The position numbers and the translations under genes were made by a program. A stretch of DNA of 64,000 nt, taken from assembly GCA_030063045.1 (NCBI GenBank), contig JAQSEB010000040.1:248001-312000 (forward strand), in the 5' to 3' direction. The stretch comes from Pratylenchus scribneri (Eukaryota; Nematoda; Chromadorea; Rhabditida; Pratylenchidae). Below are positions 1 through 14,000 of the stretch, piece after piece. The number at the start of each line of letters is the position of its first letter. The stretch's first letter is position 1. Below the pieces are notes generated by a model that was not told the DNA's origin, ran no database searches, and saw only the letters and a program-made list of their open reading frames with translations.

Positions 1-1254
1 ACAATAATTTATTATTCTTCTGAAAAAAATGAATTTTTTTTAAAGAATCAAGAATATTATAATTTGAAAGTAATTTAAGAATGTAAAAGACATAAAAATT
101 AAAATCAAATAATAAGTTCGCAGCAAATTTTTAAATTCATTTTTCTTTCAATTCTATTCCATCTATATAGATAATAGATATAGATTAAATTGATGACCGA
201 ATATTTAAAAACCAAATAAAAATTTTGACAAATTTGAATAGAAAAAAGCTAAATTTAAGCGGTTAAATTTTGAATTCTAATTTTTATTTAAAATTTTACT
301 AAATAAATTCAATTTTCTAAATAAATTCTCCTGTTTGTGAGGTAGGTGGAATAAGCGATAAGATATATAATATATATAGTAGGATGATGAGGTATGAGGA
401 TCATCATTACTATATTATCATCATTGGCAACATCAACAAAAACAACAAGCAGAAAAGGGATTAACAAAAGACGGAATTGAGGCAAATTCGTTATGGTCGT
501 CATTGCCATTTCACTGTATTTTCTGGTCCATTCCATATTGTTGAAACAATTTTTTAATTTGATAATTTAGTAGTTCACTTTGTTGTATAAAATATTTAAT
601 GTTCACTATTTCACCGTTCACATGTCACACTAATTAAAAAAAATAAATAAATAAATGCAACAAAATTCAAATTTATAAAAAATTTAAAATGGACAATTTT
701 ATAAAAAAAACGCATTTTTAGTTTCAATTCTTTCAACTTGTTTAAAAAATTGTTTCGGTGTATTTCTCCATTTCTATTTGGCTACCCACTTCCAGCCATT
801 TTTGCCTTATTCTCTGGGAGACGAAGACGATATGGTCTGACCAAAAATTCGGCATAGGCTATAATAAAAATGTGACATTGTTTAAAATAATTTTAAATTA
901 TTAAAAATTGATTTTAAAACATTTTTTTTTATTCTTTATAATTTTCCATTTTTCCAATTTTCGAGTAATTCGAAATTTCCAAAATGGCTTTTTAACTTTT
1001 AAAAAAATTTATGAAATTTTTGTAATTTTCAGTAAAAAATTGGCAAAATCTTGACAAAATCTTAAAAATTTAGCAAAATATAATAAAAATCAAAAATGTG
1101 GAAAAAATTGTGACGAGATGGTCGAAATTCTGGCAGAAGACACATTTATATGAGATTTTCGCCATCCTCTACCTCATTTTTTCCTCGACTTCCACCATTT
1201 ATTTTTATAAATTTGTAATTATTTTTATTTTACCAAAATTCTAAATATAACTAC
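1..1254. other. AT-rich stretch without a supported gene
   Basis: I see no convincing gene here. A final exon of the neighbouring minus-strand monooxygenase-like gene could lie in this stretch, because its last clear exon ends in phase 1 at a GT donor. A minus-strand open frame at 309-536 looks partly codon-like, but it has no AG acceptor in front of it and no recognisable family. Confidence 0.4.
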
Positions 1255-4200
1255 CTTTATCAAATGTGCTTGTATTTGCCAATTCCATGTCCGTTTGTTC
1301 CAACACTTTTTTGACCATTTGATTCTTCAATGAACTCAATAAATTTTTCATTTCCATAAATATTTCATCCCAATTATATTTTTTCCCATTTTTGTTCGCT
1401 TTCATTTCTTTTTTAACGATAATTTCCAATGCTTTTTCAACGGCAATTCTTCCTTAAATTCAATTTGCATATGTTACGGCAATTATTGGAAATTAAATTA
1501 GCTAGATGATGGGCGCTAATATGTAAATTTTGAAAATCACTGCTTCAAATTTTTTGTTTTGCAAAACTCAATAATAGATTCAGCTGACTTGGCATTGGTC
1601 AATTTAATCTAGAAATTTCAATTTTAAACTGCTGGTGTTGATTCTTAAAACCGGTTTGGGTTTAGACGACAGGTTCAAATTTTCAAAATGAGCTCATAAA
1701 AGTTTAAGATTAAAATTTCATAGACTAAATCCACCATAGTGAATCGAATGAATCTATTTTTAATTCTCTAAAAAATCTAAAAGCTGATATTTCCGATATT
1801 TAACTGCTTAGCATGGTACTTATGGATTTTGTTTTCCTATTCTCCCCCTTTGGTAATCAGGATTAGGATTAAGGTTATTAAGGACTACCTGCTGGAGATT
1901 ATATCCTCTCTGAAGACCCCTAATGATTCTAACCCTTATGCCCAAAGGGAAGACAGTTCACTTTTCCCTATTTGACTCAAAAATATGTATACTTAACATT
2001 TGCTGAGAAATTCCGAAATTTAGTATCAAAATTTTTTGTATTCAATGTATTTTATACCTATACTCAATCCGCTTGCCGTCATAAAATGTGGACTTGTATT
2101 TGCGTCGCCCACAGCGGCAATTATCATCGATTTCCCATGTTTTTCCTTTTTAACCACTGCATTCGGTACTGATCGAATTGTCACCGCAAATGTGGACTTA
2201 TTTGTGGGATTTGGGTCGAAATAAAGCACATCTTCTTCATCATATGACTTCTTTTGTCCGGTCATTTTCAATTTAATTTTTCCAATTCTTCCTTTCTGTT
2301 TTTCACGATGAACATACCAATGGCTAATTTTAAAAATCACTGCCGCCCATTTTCGTTCCATTTCATCCCGAATTTGCTTATATTTATTCATATCATTTAC
2401 ATTAATCGGCAAAGCATCAAAAAATGTCCGAATCACTTCCGGTGTGTTGATTGTGGCAATGTGTATTGTTGGCCAGTTCTCAAAAAGACGAACAAGCAAA
2501 GTGTCAATATTTTTTATCATTTCACTTAAATGTTTGTATTTATTTGCAAATTCTTCAGAAACATATATTTTATTCTGTTCAATGAATTGATTGAAATTTT
2601 CTTCATCAATAATTTGTGCAATTTGCTTCATATTTTTCATATTTTCAAGTTTGAAGAAAACGGATTGATCATCGAAAATCAATTGACCTTGTTTGCCCTT
2701 CACAAGCACAACAACTCCATAGCTTCTTGAATCTGTTTCCTCAATTGGTTGGCCTATAAAATTAAATTAAACAATTATATAAGATTTAGGGGGATAAAAT
2801 TCAACTTCTGAACCTTTTTGATTTTTTCGCTATTTTTTCAATACTTTTTTTCAGTTTAAATATTATTATTACTATAGTAGTTCAGTGTGTTCGCCCTAAA
2901 GGTAGGGTGGAAGGAGACTATCTTACCCTTTACTTAACTATCCAATTACGGTAATATAGTTATAAATAAACTACCATATATTTTTAAAAATGTGCTTTTT
3001 TCATGACTACTTATATTTTACTATTAAATACCGTGATAAACAAATACAAAAACTACCGTAAACTTGTTGACATATTTGCATTTTTCATGAAAATTACTAA
3101 TCAACATTCAACACTATCAATTACCCTATACTCAACTATTCAATTAAGGTTGTAATACACAAATTCACAAAATTACAATATTACCAAATTTCAAACAGAA
3201 TCATCTGATCAAAAAACTAATTATCTGGTCATGCATGATCAACACCCTCAAAAACTCTAATTGTAAGGTACAAAAATTCAGCTCAATCCATCCACACATT
3301 TTCCAGTAACCGGGGGACAAACATATAAACTTTTCTAAAATTTATATATATAGGATTTTAAATTTAACCTAATCCCACTTAAATTAATCTTTACCCAAAT
3401 ATTTATTCCGAATTTGGTCATTTGCTCCTCCTGCGCAAATCAACAAATCCACTGGGAATTCCTTCACATTTTTTTCATTTTCACCACCGTCATTATTTCT
3501 CCTCTTCTCCACCATTTTTCCTCTGAATTTTTCCTCGCCTTCCTTCTCCGGTTCAACAATTTTTTCAAATTCAAATCCATAAATCAAAACCAAATCCTCC
3601 ATATGGTTTTTATTGAATTTTTGTAACTCCATTAATCTTTGTAACATTATTTTTTCAATTTCCCTCATATTCAATTGTCCAACATCGCCGTAATCAATTC
3701 GACCCAATTTGGTTTCCTCATTGAAAGGGATTTTTTCTTTGTTGAAAAGAGTGCCAAATTTTGTGCCCAATAAAAAGCGCAATTGGCTCATCCATTTCCG
3801 ATCCAAAAAGACCATTTGCCGTCGAATATATTCCACTCGATTGTTCACTAGCCGAACATTCATTCCGGCAAGGAAAAATTCAAATGCCGCAAAAAGGCCA
3901 ATTGGGCCTGCGCCTTCAATGATAACATTCTTGATGGGCGATTCTATAATAAAATCAATTACTAAAAAAAGTATATTTTTTTTTATTAATTTCAAAAATT
4001 ATCGTGATTATCATTGTTCGATATTCTTGGTTCGTATTCACTAAAATTCTATGAAATCAAATTTTCTATATTTTATTTTTCCTATTTTTCTATATTTTTT
4101 AATCCAAATTAATTTGGGAATTTAATTTGAATATTTGGGCCCACTTTTATTGGTTATTGTATTTTTACCATTTGATTTTTTATTCTTCAAATGTTCATTC

Positions 4201-5606
4201 CAAATTGTTTGATCAATTAATTTATCCACATTTTATCGATGAATGTCCGCAATTTTAAATATTTTTCCCAAATTTGAATATTTCTTCTTCTTCCAAAATG
4301 AGAATATATCTAAGAATGAACCTTCATTTCCTTCGGCATGTAATTCTCTCATAAATTGTTTGCATTTTAGTACAAATTCGTCCGATATTTTTTCCAACTC
4401 AATGACATTTGTCAATTCCGAATTTTGGTGTTCATTAAAATGTTGCAATTTTGTAAGCAAATTTTTTTCAGCATTCAAAAATATTTCCCTGATTTCAGCA
4501 CCGTTAAGTTTTTCTTCCTTTCTTTCGATTAAATCAAATATTCGGGGCATTTCTTTGATTATTTGGAATTCTTTAAATTGGAGTGCATCATTGGATTGAA
4601 TGCTTCCGCCATTTTCGGCAATATAAATTAATTGTTTAATTCGCTGTGGATGGAATATGCCTGAATAACATTTAACAATTTTTTTATAAATTAAATAATT
4701 TTAAAGCAAATTAATTTTCCGAAGGCACTATTTTCTTTTTCCACATTATTTTCACTAGGCAATTCAAAAACATCATCCAATTAAAAATTTTATATTTAAT
4801 TAAATAAAAATTTTATAATTTTTTGAAAAAATAAATGTAATTACATGAAATTTATTTTTCTTCCAAATTTTACTGAAATTTGACCCAAATTTGGTGCAAA
4901 AATTCCAAAATAAAACTTATTAGATATTAGTGTTAGGGTTATTACTTATTAGGCATAGGATTCAATATACAATTCGATAGCCCATGAAAAAAACTACAAT
5001 CTATTTTTTAAATAACCTAAACTGTCCTATTGGCCAATGAGTTATGGGCCAAAAACCTTATGACCATAAAATTGGCCATAACTCAACAAAATTATGGCCA
5101 AGCCATTACCCCTACACCTAGCCCCTAGAACCCATGCCGCCTTTAATCCTAACCCTAATCCTAAAATTGCACCAAATTTGAGTCAAATTTCAGTAAAATT
5201 TTAGAAAAAAATAAGGTTTCACAATGTAATTTAAAATTCCAAATCCCATTGTTCAAAAAAAAATAATATATATTTTACCCTCAAAATTGTAAATGTATTG
5301 TTTTTGTTCTATCGGAAATGTGCTGAATATCAAATTGTCAATGTCCGTTCGATGCATATTTGCCCCATCATTTTCCGAAATGAATTTATTTATTTTATGT
5401 TCCTCCGTTTCATGTTCATGTTTTCCGTGTTGATGATGTTTTTGATGAGTTGGATGTGTTGTAGACGAATGAGATGGACTTGAAGAATCAACCGCGGAGG
5501 AAACATTTTCTTCTTTTCCACTTCGTTTTTGACGAATATTTCCGCATACCGCATTTAAGAAGAAGAAGAAAAAGCAAATTAATACAATCGTAAATTTCAT
5601 CTTCAT
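1255..5606 (-). CDS. Secreted FAD-dependent monooxygenase-like protein (MICAL/hydroxylase-type fold)
   Basis: Five exons join cleanly on the minus strand: 5606-5279, 4660-4322, 3943-3395, 2753-2058 and 1452-1255. Every intron is phase 1. The encoded protein has about 700 residues. It starts with a signal peptide (MKMKFTIVLICFFFFFLNAVCG) and a His/Ser-rich linker, followed by a helical segment. A Rossmann FAD site (IIEGAGPIGLFAA, near residue 230) comes next. A second FAD motif (GDANTSPHFMTASGLSIGR, near residue 621) follows, with the start of a long helix after it. The spacing and the first motif resemble flavoprotein hydroxylases such as the MICAL monooxygenase domain, which oxidise substrates using NADPH and O2. 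The substrate is unknown. The exon 2/3 join uses a weak donor (GAAG|GTTCAT), so the signal-peptide exons could instead form a separate short gene ending at 4233. The last exon either reads on to a stop at 1241 or splices further left. Family call is moderate; enzymatic activity is inferred only. Confidence 0.62.
4843..5223. mobile_element. Short inverted-repeat element with 8-bp target duplication
   Basis: It lies in the first intron of the monooxygenase-like gene. Its two ends form a long imperfect inverted repeat sharing TTTTACTGAAATTTGAC and CAAATTTGGTGCAA. It is flanked by ATGTAATT at 4835-4842 and 5224-5231. An 8-bp duplication suits hAT-type non-autonomous elements. No coding sequence is visible inside. 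Confidence 0.55.
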
Positions 5607-5967
5607 TTTAAAACTTGCGAATAAAAAATGCTTTTGTATATTTAATAAGAATGGTTTTAATTATGGGAAAATGTGTTCGTTCGGAAAATTTTTTGATAGA
5701 ATGATTAGATTGGAATGATTTTTGCTAATTATATATTCAGAGGCATTCCATCACATTGTCAAATCAATTGCTGATGAGGCTAGTGGAAAATTGAAATTCT
5801 CTTTCTCTGTTTACCATTGCGCCAGCTTACCCCCATCCCCAATCAATTTCGCCATTATTGAGGCCCGCACGCATTCATTTACTTATGAATTATGATCTAT
5901 GATGGTATATTTTGTACCTGGGACTTGACACTTGACCCCTGTGGGTTGATGAGGTCCATATTGATTA

Positions 5968-6290
5968 TAAAAATCCCATTCCCTGCATCTGCTGATTTCC
6001 CCATGTTGAGCCGCCAGTCATCCCCTTTTCCCCTTCTTCGTCAGTCTCCCATCTGCCATCATCAATTCCATGGATTTGTGTTTGGTTTATGATCAGTGAT
6101 CATCCCCGGAGGTTGTGCACGGGCCTGTGGCCCAAAACACGGTTCAAAAAATCCCATTCCCTGCATCTGATTTCCCCATATTGAGCCGCCAGTCATCCCC
6201 TTTTCCCCTTCTTCGTCAGTCTCCCATCTGCCATCATCAATTCTATGGATTTGGGTTTGGTTTATGATCAGTGATCAGGGCCTGTGGCCC
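5968..6290. repeat. Direct duplication of a roughly 130-bp GC-rich block
   Basis: Copy one runs about 5968-6105 and copy two about 6149-6275. Shared landmarks in order are CCCATTCCCTGCATCTG, GAGCCGCCAGTCATCCCC, CTCCCATCTGCCATCATC and GGTTTATGATCAGTGATCA. Copies differ by a few substitutions and one 3-bp indel. No coding role is apparent. Confidence 0.75.
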
Positions 6291-6466
6291 AGAGCACGGT
6301 TCAATAGTTGGTGGCGGGAGGGAGCGAAAAATCGTCACAGACTGGGGCCGAGTTGGTTTTGGGTTAGGCCAGTCAGAGTTCCGTGCGAATTGCGCACCCG
6401 GCACCCCCTGCTGCTGCTGGTTCCTCCTCTCTCCCTTGACATTGACATTGCCTCCAGCCTTCACCC

Positions 6467-6703
6467 AGGGCCCGTATGCAAAGAAAATTGTAAGGTTATT
6501 TGACAACGGGTTCGTTGTTCGTTGTCATTTAACAACGAACCCTGGTCCGAGGCATCGTAAGAATTGGTTGTCAGTTGACAATCAACTTTCCCTTGTATTC
6601 ATTGTTAACAATGTTCTTTGCATTTACAACGGGTTCTATTCTCTATTCACATTGTCATTTAACATGGAACCCGTTGTTAAAATTTTCTTTGCATACCGGC
6701 CCT
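6467..6703. mobile_element. MITE-like element with 23-bp terminal inverted repeats
   Basis: The left end AGGGCCCGTATGCAAAG and the inverted right end AGGGCCGGTATGCAAAG match with one mismatch, and the match extends into GAAAATT. Subterminal CAACGGGTTC is also inverted as GAACCCGTTG. Length is 237 bp with no coding sequence. A clean target duplication is not readable, so the superfamily is uncertain. Confidence 0.65.
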
Positions 6704-7231
6704 CAGAGGGTTCACGGTTTATTCAACCAATCACATTTATGGAAAAAGAGCATCAGCAGATTTGGGAATTTGAAAAATTATCCTCCTTAAGGGAAGATGA
6801 AAACCGCGGAATCGCATTTGTCGAAATTTTATGAAATAAGAAATGTCGAAGAAACTTATTTTAAAATGGCAATATTTGAAAATTTTTTATCCTATTTTAT
6901 TTTTTAGATCGCTATATTTTCTGTTACCAAAAATTTAATATATTTTTTTCTGCAATGCAAAAATTATTTGAACATTGAAAGTAAATTAAAATGTAAACCA
7001 ATGAAAATGAAAATAAAATGATTTCTTTTTTAACGATTAACGAAATTATCATGTTGGATAATTAAAAAACTTTATAAAATGAGAAAAATAATATTATTAA
7101 AAATGGAAAAATTTATGAAAAAAATTTATGAAAATTATAAATAACAATAGAGTTCGAGGATATTATTAGCAAATAAAAATAAGAATAATTTATGTTTTTG
7201 AAATTTTGTCAAATAGATCAGGAAAAAATTT

Positions 7232-7327
7232 TCAAATATTCCCCTCATTTTTCCAATTCTCATACTGATGCTCAATTTTTGGATAGCCTGTGTACAATTC
7301 AACATTCTGCTCTTCCAATCCTTCTTG
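7232..7327 (-). other. Exon-like coding fragment (orphan)
   Basis: On the minus strand an acceptor (ATTCAG) is followed by an open frame of about 31 codons that begins QEGLEEQNVELYTGYPK and ends in TGA. Composition looks coding compared with the surroundings. It could be an alternative last exon of the galectin-like gene, whose exon ending near 8175 is also phase 0. It could also be a relic. Confidence 0.3.
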
Positions 7328-8046
7328 CTGAATACATATTTGTGGGAAATCTTATTTTTTCTCATATTATTCAAAAATCAATTTTTAAATATTTAATATT
7401 ATTTTATATTTATTTAAAAATATTTTTGATTTATATGGGGCTTAATAAAGTTAAATCATTTTCTCCAATGCACCAAAATGGGATAATTACTTACTTGTAT
7501 TTATAAAAAAAAAAGAATTTGGATTTATGATAATAATTTAAGAGCTAATTAGTGCCTAGAATATAGATATTTTAAAATTGAGTTCGATATTCCATTTAAA
7601 TCATGTTTTATGGATTTTTCGATATTAAAATTTTCGTCAAATTTAGCATTTTGTTGACAAACTAAATATTTATATCAGTAACAGGATGCGTATCGTCTAA
7701 AAAAATTCGATACCCGATATCTGATAACTTATAATATAAACGATATATGATATGATCCGAAAAAATCCGATAGCCGATATCTGATACGCCAAAAATCAAA
7801 TATACCATATCAGGCCATTTTTGGCTAATTTCCATATAAGGAGCAAAAAAACTCTCAAATATCTAGGCCAACCCATTTTTCTAATGTGAAAGAGTTTCGA
7901 AATTGCAAAAATGTTGATGGAAACCAAGTATTATTTCATTATTAAAAAAAATACAAACATTCCGAAACAATTTTTTAATATAAAATTTTACATGTACTTT
8001 TTTAAATTTTTGTCACTTACGTCCTTATAAAACGAAAATTTTATTC

Positions 8047-11000
8047 TTATAAATCGTTTTGACTTGATGAGAGCCCAGACTGCTGGAATATCAAATATCA
8101 TATTTCTAAGAGAAATTGTTTATTATATGTTAAAAATAAAATTCACACTATTATTTATATTTGTACTCACAAAATAGAATATGATATATTGGACGGCCCA
8201 AAACAATCCGTCATTATTAATGCTGGTCTCATTTGAGTTTCCATTTTGTACATAAAATTTGTTATCAGTATCAATACGAATTTTCACATCAAATTCATCA
8301 TTCAAAGGAGTAAAATGCAGCCGTGTATCATTACGTTCGTAACCCAAATTTCCATCATTATAATACTGTAAACAAATTAATTAAATGAATTTAATAAAGA
8401 GTATTAAAGTAATATTTAATTTTGATATTAAAATGATATTCTTTAAAAATTTTTATATGTATAAAAGCTTTTTTGTTTATGTATAATATGCATGAATAAT
8501 AAATAATTATTCAATTTTATTATAGTATTATTAACCTATTGTAAAATAGTGATACAAAATAAACAAGTTCTTTTCCTTTCTTATTCCTAGCATTTGCTAT
8601 TTAAAATTTTTAAAGCAATTTGCAAAATATTTATGGAATAGAAGTCATTCAATTATTTTTCAAATAAATTCATAATAATATAAATTTTTAATTATTTTTT
8701 CAAGAAATCATTTAAAAAAAAAGAAAAATTATTCCATAATTTGCAAATATTAAAAAAGTTCATCAAAAATTCAGCTTTATTTAACCATAAAAATTCTTTA
8801 TAAAAATGGTAAGGGCAAAAATTTAATTTAAATTAATTTAATGATAAATTGTAATATTGAAAGTAAATATACTACAATTTTTATTTATTTTTTTAATAAT
8901 ATTTTTATCACTCTCCTCTCCCCTTTATATAGTTTTTTTAAATATATATATATAAAAATATAACTTATCTCTGTATAAATAGAATATCCTAGAAACTTCC
9001 GGTTTCGGTTTGTATTCAAAATTTACTCTCAAAATTTGAAATGTTCCTGAATTTGTAAAATTTGATTTTTATATTCCTATAAATTTACTCTGGTTTGGAA
9101 TGTCCCGTAAAAGTTCAATATATAAATCTCTGTATTCTTTTAATCCATTATGGAATTTTCCCTTGAAAATAATGGCATCATTGATGCGCAGTGGTCGACC
9201 CAATCGCACGATTAAGGGTTCATTCAAAGACATATTCAAAGATCCGCTCAATTCAATTTGTTTTTGCCTGGGGGCAGTCATCCATTTTTGGGATGAATCC
9301 GAAGGCCATGTAATTTTTGCTTCGATTATTTCTCCTTCCATAATTTCTAATTCCATATTTTCCATCTTAAAAATTATAGTAAGAATTAGGGTGGAAGGTA
9401 CGAATTTTTATTTCTGGCGCTATATATTTTTTTATTTGAGAAGAAAAATGAAAAAAAATTGAATAATACATTTCAAGTATAATAGATTATTATAAAAATC
9501 GGTAAAAATTTTAAATTTTATTATACACTTAATTATAAGTAATTAAATTTATTTTAAATTTAAAAAAGATTATTAAACATTGCTATAATTTTCGATTTTA
9601 CTTACTTCAATTCGCAAAAAATTGACCATTTCAAAGGACAACATATGATCAATTGAGAATCGATCTTTCCTATTAATCGCAATTTGATAAAATTTTTCAT
9701 GGACAATAATTTCTAAGTCAAAAGATTGCTTGATTTCATGAAATGTTTTTTTAGTGAAATTTTCAAAAATTGAATCCTGAATTATTTTATTTTTTTATTT
9801 TATTTTAAAATATTACCTTAATTTTTCTTCCATAATTAGCAATCAAACCGGAATTTTTTACAGCAAATAAATTCATCCATAGAACGTTTTTACCAACTAT
9901 TTTAAATAAATTTGATAATAATAATTATTTAATAATTTAATTATAATTAAGTGATTTATTAATAATTCATTTAAAAAAATATAATAATAATATTTTATCA
10001 TAAGGTATTTCAGAAAATTTAGGTGAGCATTTTTCTGGTGTAATTATAGAGATAATATTTTTTTGTCGACAATTTTTAATTCTTTTGTCGATAAAATCAT
10101 TTTTTTGAATCTAACTTTTTATTGCTTGAACCTAAACCCTTAAACCTTATACCCATTTTATAGAGCTTATCAAGACGCATCGATAGATGTATAGTTTGTC
10201 AGTGTTTGGTTCAAAACTAAATGAGTTATAAATCAAAAACCAAAATAGGATTTAAATGGTTTAATACTTTGAATTTTGGCCAAACCCCTACAAAGTACAA
10301 ACTATATATCAATCGACGCGTCTTGATAAGCTCTATAAAATATATATAAGGTTTATGGAGGATCAAGCACTAAAAAGTTATACTCAAAAAACTGATTTTG
10401 TCGACAAAAGAATTAAAAATTGTCGACAAAAAAATGCACGCCCATAACCATAATTATATACACTTTCCTATATTTAATAAATCAAAATTTTTGAAAAATT
10501 CAATAAACTCACAATGCTCGTCAAAGTTTGATGCATTGTTTTGTAAATAAATGGTCATGTTCATCATTAATTTAAATATAACCCGAAATTCCATCTCAAT
10601 TTTAATTTTAATTGAACTGCCAATTTCCAGCGGCTTATCCAATTGGTAACTAAATGGCAAGGCAATATCCGATCCCTTCTGAAAATAAATTTTTCCATAT
10701 TTTATATTCATTCATGATTTGGGTTAATTATCCCAAAAATGATAATATATTTTTAGTCTAAATTTTTAAATGATAGAAAATGTTGAAAGCTGTAAAGATT
10801 AAACATACCTGTTTCCATTGTTTTCGCGGTTTTCCTTCTGGTAAAAGAACTGGACCATCAATTGTGATTGTATCAAATTTGTCTGGTGTCGGGAATTGCC
10901 AATAATTTAGCATTGAAATGAGTTCATCATTTAAGAAAATTTGATATTCAAATTGATTTGCATAGATAAATATTTTTATTGTCTCATTGTAAAGTATTTC

Positions 11001-14000
11001 GATTTCCTTTGAAAGCGATTCATTCTGAAAAAGGGTCCAGCAGCAATCAAATTTAATGGAATAGTAGAACAATTGATCATTATATATATTATAGCTGAAT
11101 CCGCTACTGTGCAATTTCATCGAAATATTGAACACTAAAAATTTATTTTTTATTCTAATATTTTAATTTTAATGTCAACAATTATCGTAAATAATCTTTT
11201 AATTCCACACTCTCGATTTTAAGGCTTATCATAATTCCTAGTAGTATGAACTTTAAAAAAATTTTTATTGCATTTTCTTAGTTTTATAAAGATCTACAAA
11301 AACCGCTATAATTTCTTCAAAAATGTCCACACATTAAGGAATTAGATCCCAAATTTTCTCAATTTTTGAGGGGTTGAAAAATAATTCCCCTTTCCTCATG
11401 GGGTATTAAATAGTATTTAAATTACAGTAATTGAATTATAATTCCGAAATTTCATACATATAGAATAATAAATTCATTAAATTTAAATTTTTCACATTTT
11501 TACATTTTTCACATTTTTGCTGATCCAAACAATGGAAAATGAATGTAATTTCTTGAAATGGCAACATTTTCAAGAAGATTTCAATCTGATTGAATGCTTT
11601 GAATGCACTTTCTAATGGATAATGTTTCACAATTGGTTCCACACTTAAATCCAACAGAAGTAAATCTCCTTTAAACTGAAAATAAAGAAAATTATTAATT
11701 ATTTGTATGAAATTTTTATAAATTAACCTGAATATAGTTTGGTATATCAGTTGAATAATATGTTCCATCCAGTTCAATGTTATCAAAGAAAAATTCATTA
11801 ATATAACGATTTTTATAATTATTTTGCACAATAACCCAATAAAATTGTTGGCCACCTTTCAGTTGTTTGGAAATTACATATTCTGGGATTGTGTCATAAA
11901 AATAATGTTTTTCCTTCCAATCCTAAATTTAATTAAAAATTATACCAAAATCAATTATAAAAACCATGCAAGTTTTGTTGCATTTTCCGAGTAGATTGAA
12001 TTTCGTTTCCAAATTGGCATGAAAATGTGCGACAATTTCGCCATGTGTACCATTATGCGTGACCAAGTTTATATCAAATTTGGTGGCATTTTTGGGCAAT
12101 TCCAATTTGACGATTATGACCACATCATTTTCATCAGGATATTCCAATTTCAAAGAAAACGAAGGATCGGAAAATGGTGTTATGGAATTGTTTGGAGTCG
12201 GCATAATTGGAGAAGATATTTGATTAGTCTAATATACTTTAAAATTCAAAATTAGTATTTTTCAATTCATACCCTTATTTCATAGTTATATAATTCTCCC
12301 AAATCGGCTTCAATCTGCGTATAAAATTATAAAAATTATTTTTTTAATTCATTAACAGACCCAAATATGTTCGATTGAAATATATTTCAAGGTGTCAATT
12401 GTTTGTTTGAATATAAATGCATTTTTCTTGCAATTCAAAGTCAAATTATAATTTCCATTTTCGTCAATGACAATATCCATTGAGAATTTTTTATCAATAT
12501 TTTCATTCAAATTGTGACCAATTTTATTCGTAATTGTATCATCAATGGGTTGATTATATTCGGTAAAATTCTAAAAATTAAAAATTTATTTTTAATAATA
12601 ATAAATACATATATAAAAAAACATTTAGGAAAATAATATCATTAAGGAAAAAATTGAAAATAAAGTAATTTAATAAATTAATATCAAAATATGTCAAAAA
12701 AATTCCTTGATTTGCATTTTTAAATATTTATATAGGTATTTATAAAGTATAAATTTTTGATGATTAAATTTTAGAAATAATTCCTTTTTTATTAAAACGA
12801 TATCTCCGAAAATTATTTTGTATATTATGTATTTAAATCAAAAAAACTTACATATTTGCTTTCAAAATTTATATAATTCTTCCGCACCCTGACTTTGAGG
12901 ATTGTTTCGCCCACTGAAAATTATTAATTTAGTAAATTTAATAATTATTTATGTGTTTTATTTATATTATCATATTTCTACGAGAGAGTAAATTTACTTA
13001 CTAATTGAATCGGGTTCTGTCCAATTGTGCAATAAATAAATTTGGAAATTTGCTTCGGTTTTATTACTCAATCGGCCCGTTATGTGAATTGTACCGTTTA
13101 TTTTCAAAGGATTTTCCAATAGATTGATGCTAAGAGGCAACGTCATATTTTTAATATGCGAATTATTGTTATTATTTTCATCAATTTCATTGGAAGGAAC
13201 AATATTGTCGCCAGGTTCAAGAAACTGAAAAATATTTAAATATTTATTAATGAATGCAAACTTTAATTTCCTTAAATTTTTTCATAAATTTTAGTTGTTT
13301 TAGTTTTTTTACAAATTTTTTTTGGAAAAGTATTTTTATCTATTGAAAAAACTAATTAATTGTGGAAATATGTTTTTCTTACTGAAATGTTTTTTTTGTC
13401 TAATAAAATGTGTTTTGCATAATAAAATGTGTTTTGCAATAAAATGTGTTTTGCCTAATAAAATGTGTTGCCTAATAAAATGTTTTTTTTTTGCCTGATA
13501 AAATGTATGTTCTAGTAATAAAATGTGTTTTTGAATGATAAAATTTGTTTTGTTGCCTAATAAAATGTGTTTTACCTAATAAAATGTTTTTTTGTCTGAT
13601 AAAATATGTTTTGCCTGATAAATGCGTTTTGCCAAATAAAATGTGTTTTGTCTAATAAAATGTGTTTGCCTAATAAAATGTGTTTTTGTCTGATAAAATG
13701 TGTTTTGTTGCCTAATAAAATGTGTTTTGTCTAATAAAATGTGTTTTGTTGCCTAATAAAATGTGTTTTGCCTAATAAAATGTGTAATTGTCTTGTTGCC
13801 TAATAAAATGTGTTTTGTCTAATAAAATGTGTTTGTTGCCTAATAAAATGTATTTTGTTGCCTAATATGCCTAATAAAATGTGTTCTGTATGATTTATTT
13901 TAATTTTTCAACAAAAAAAAAGAAATAACAAATTTATGCTCACCCAAGCTTGAATAGTGCAATTATCATCAACCATTTTTCCGGAATCGACATCGCATAT

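Larger units (their letters stand above)
5607..8046. other. Intergenic region with a GC-richer block
   Basis: No complete gene is supported. Bases about 5800-6750 are clearly GC-richer than the surroundings and hold a duplicated block and an inverted-repeat element, listed separately. Plus-strand frames at 6264-6834 are made of these repeats and have no gene structure. Bases 7660-7830 repeat the theme CCGATATCTGATA. An exon-like minus-strand piece sits at 7232-7327. Confidence 0.5.

Noticed and set aside
6264..6834. 187-codon plus-strand open frame
   Set aside because: It runs through a duplicated block and an inverted-repeat element and shows no family signal or splice structure.
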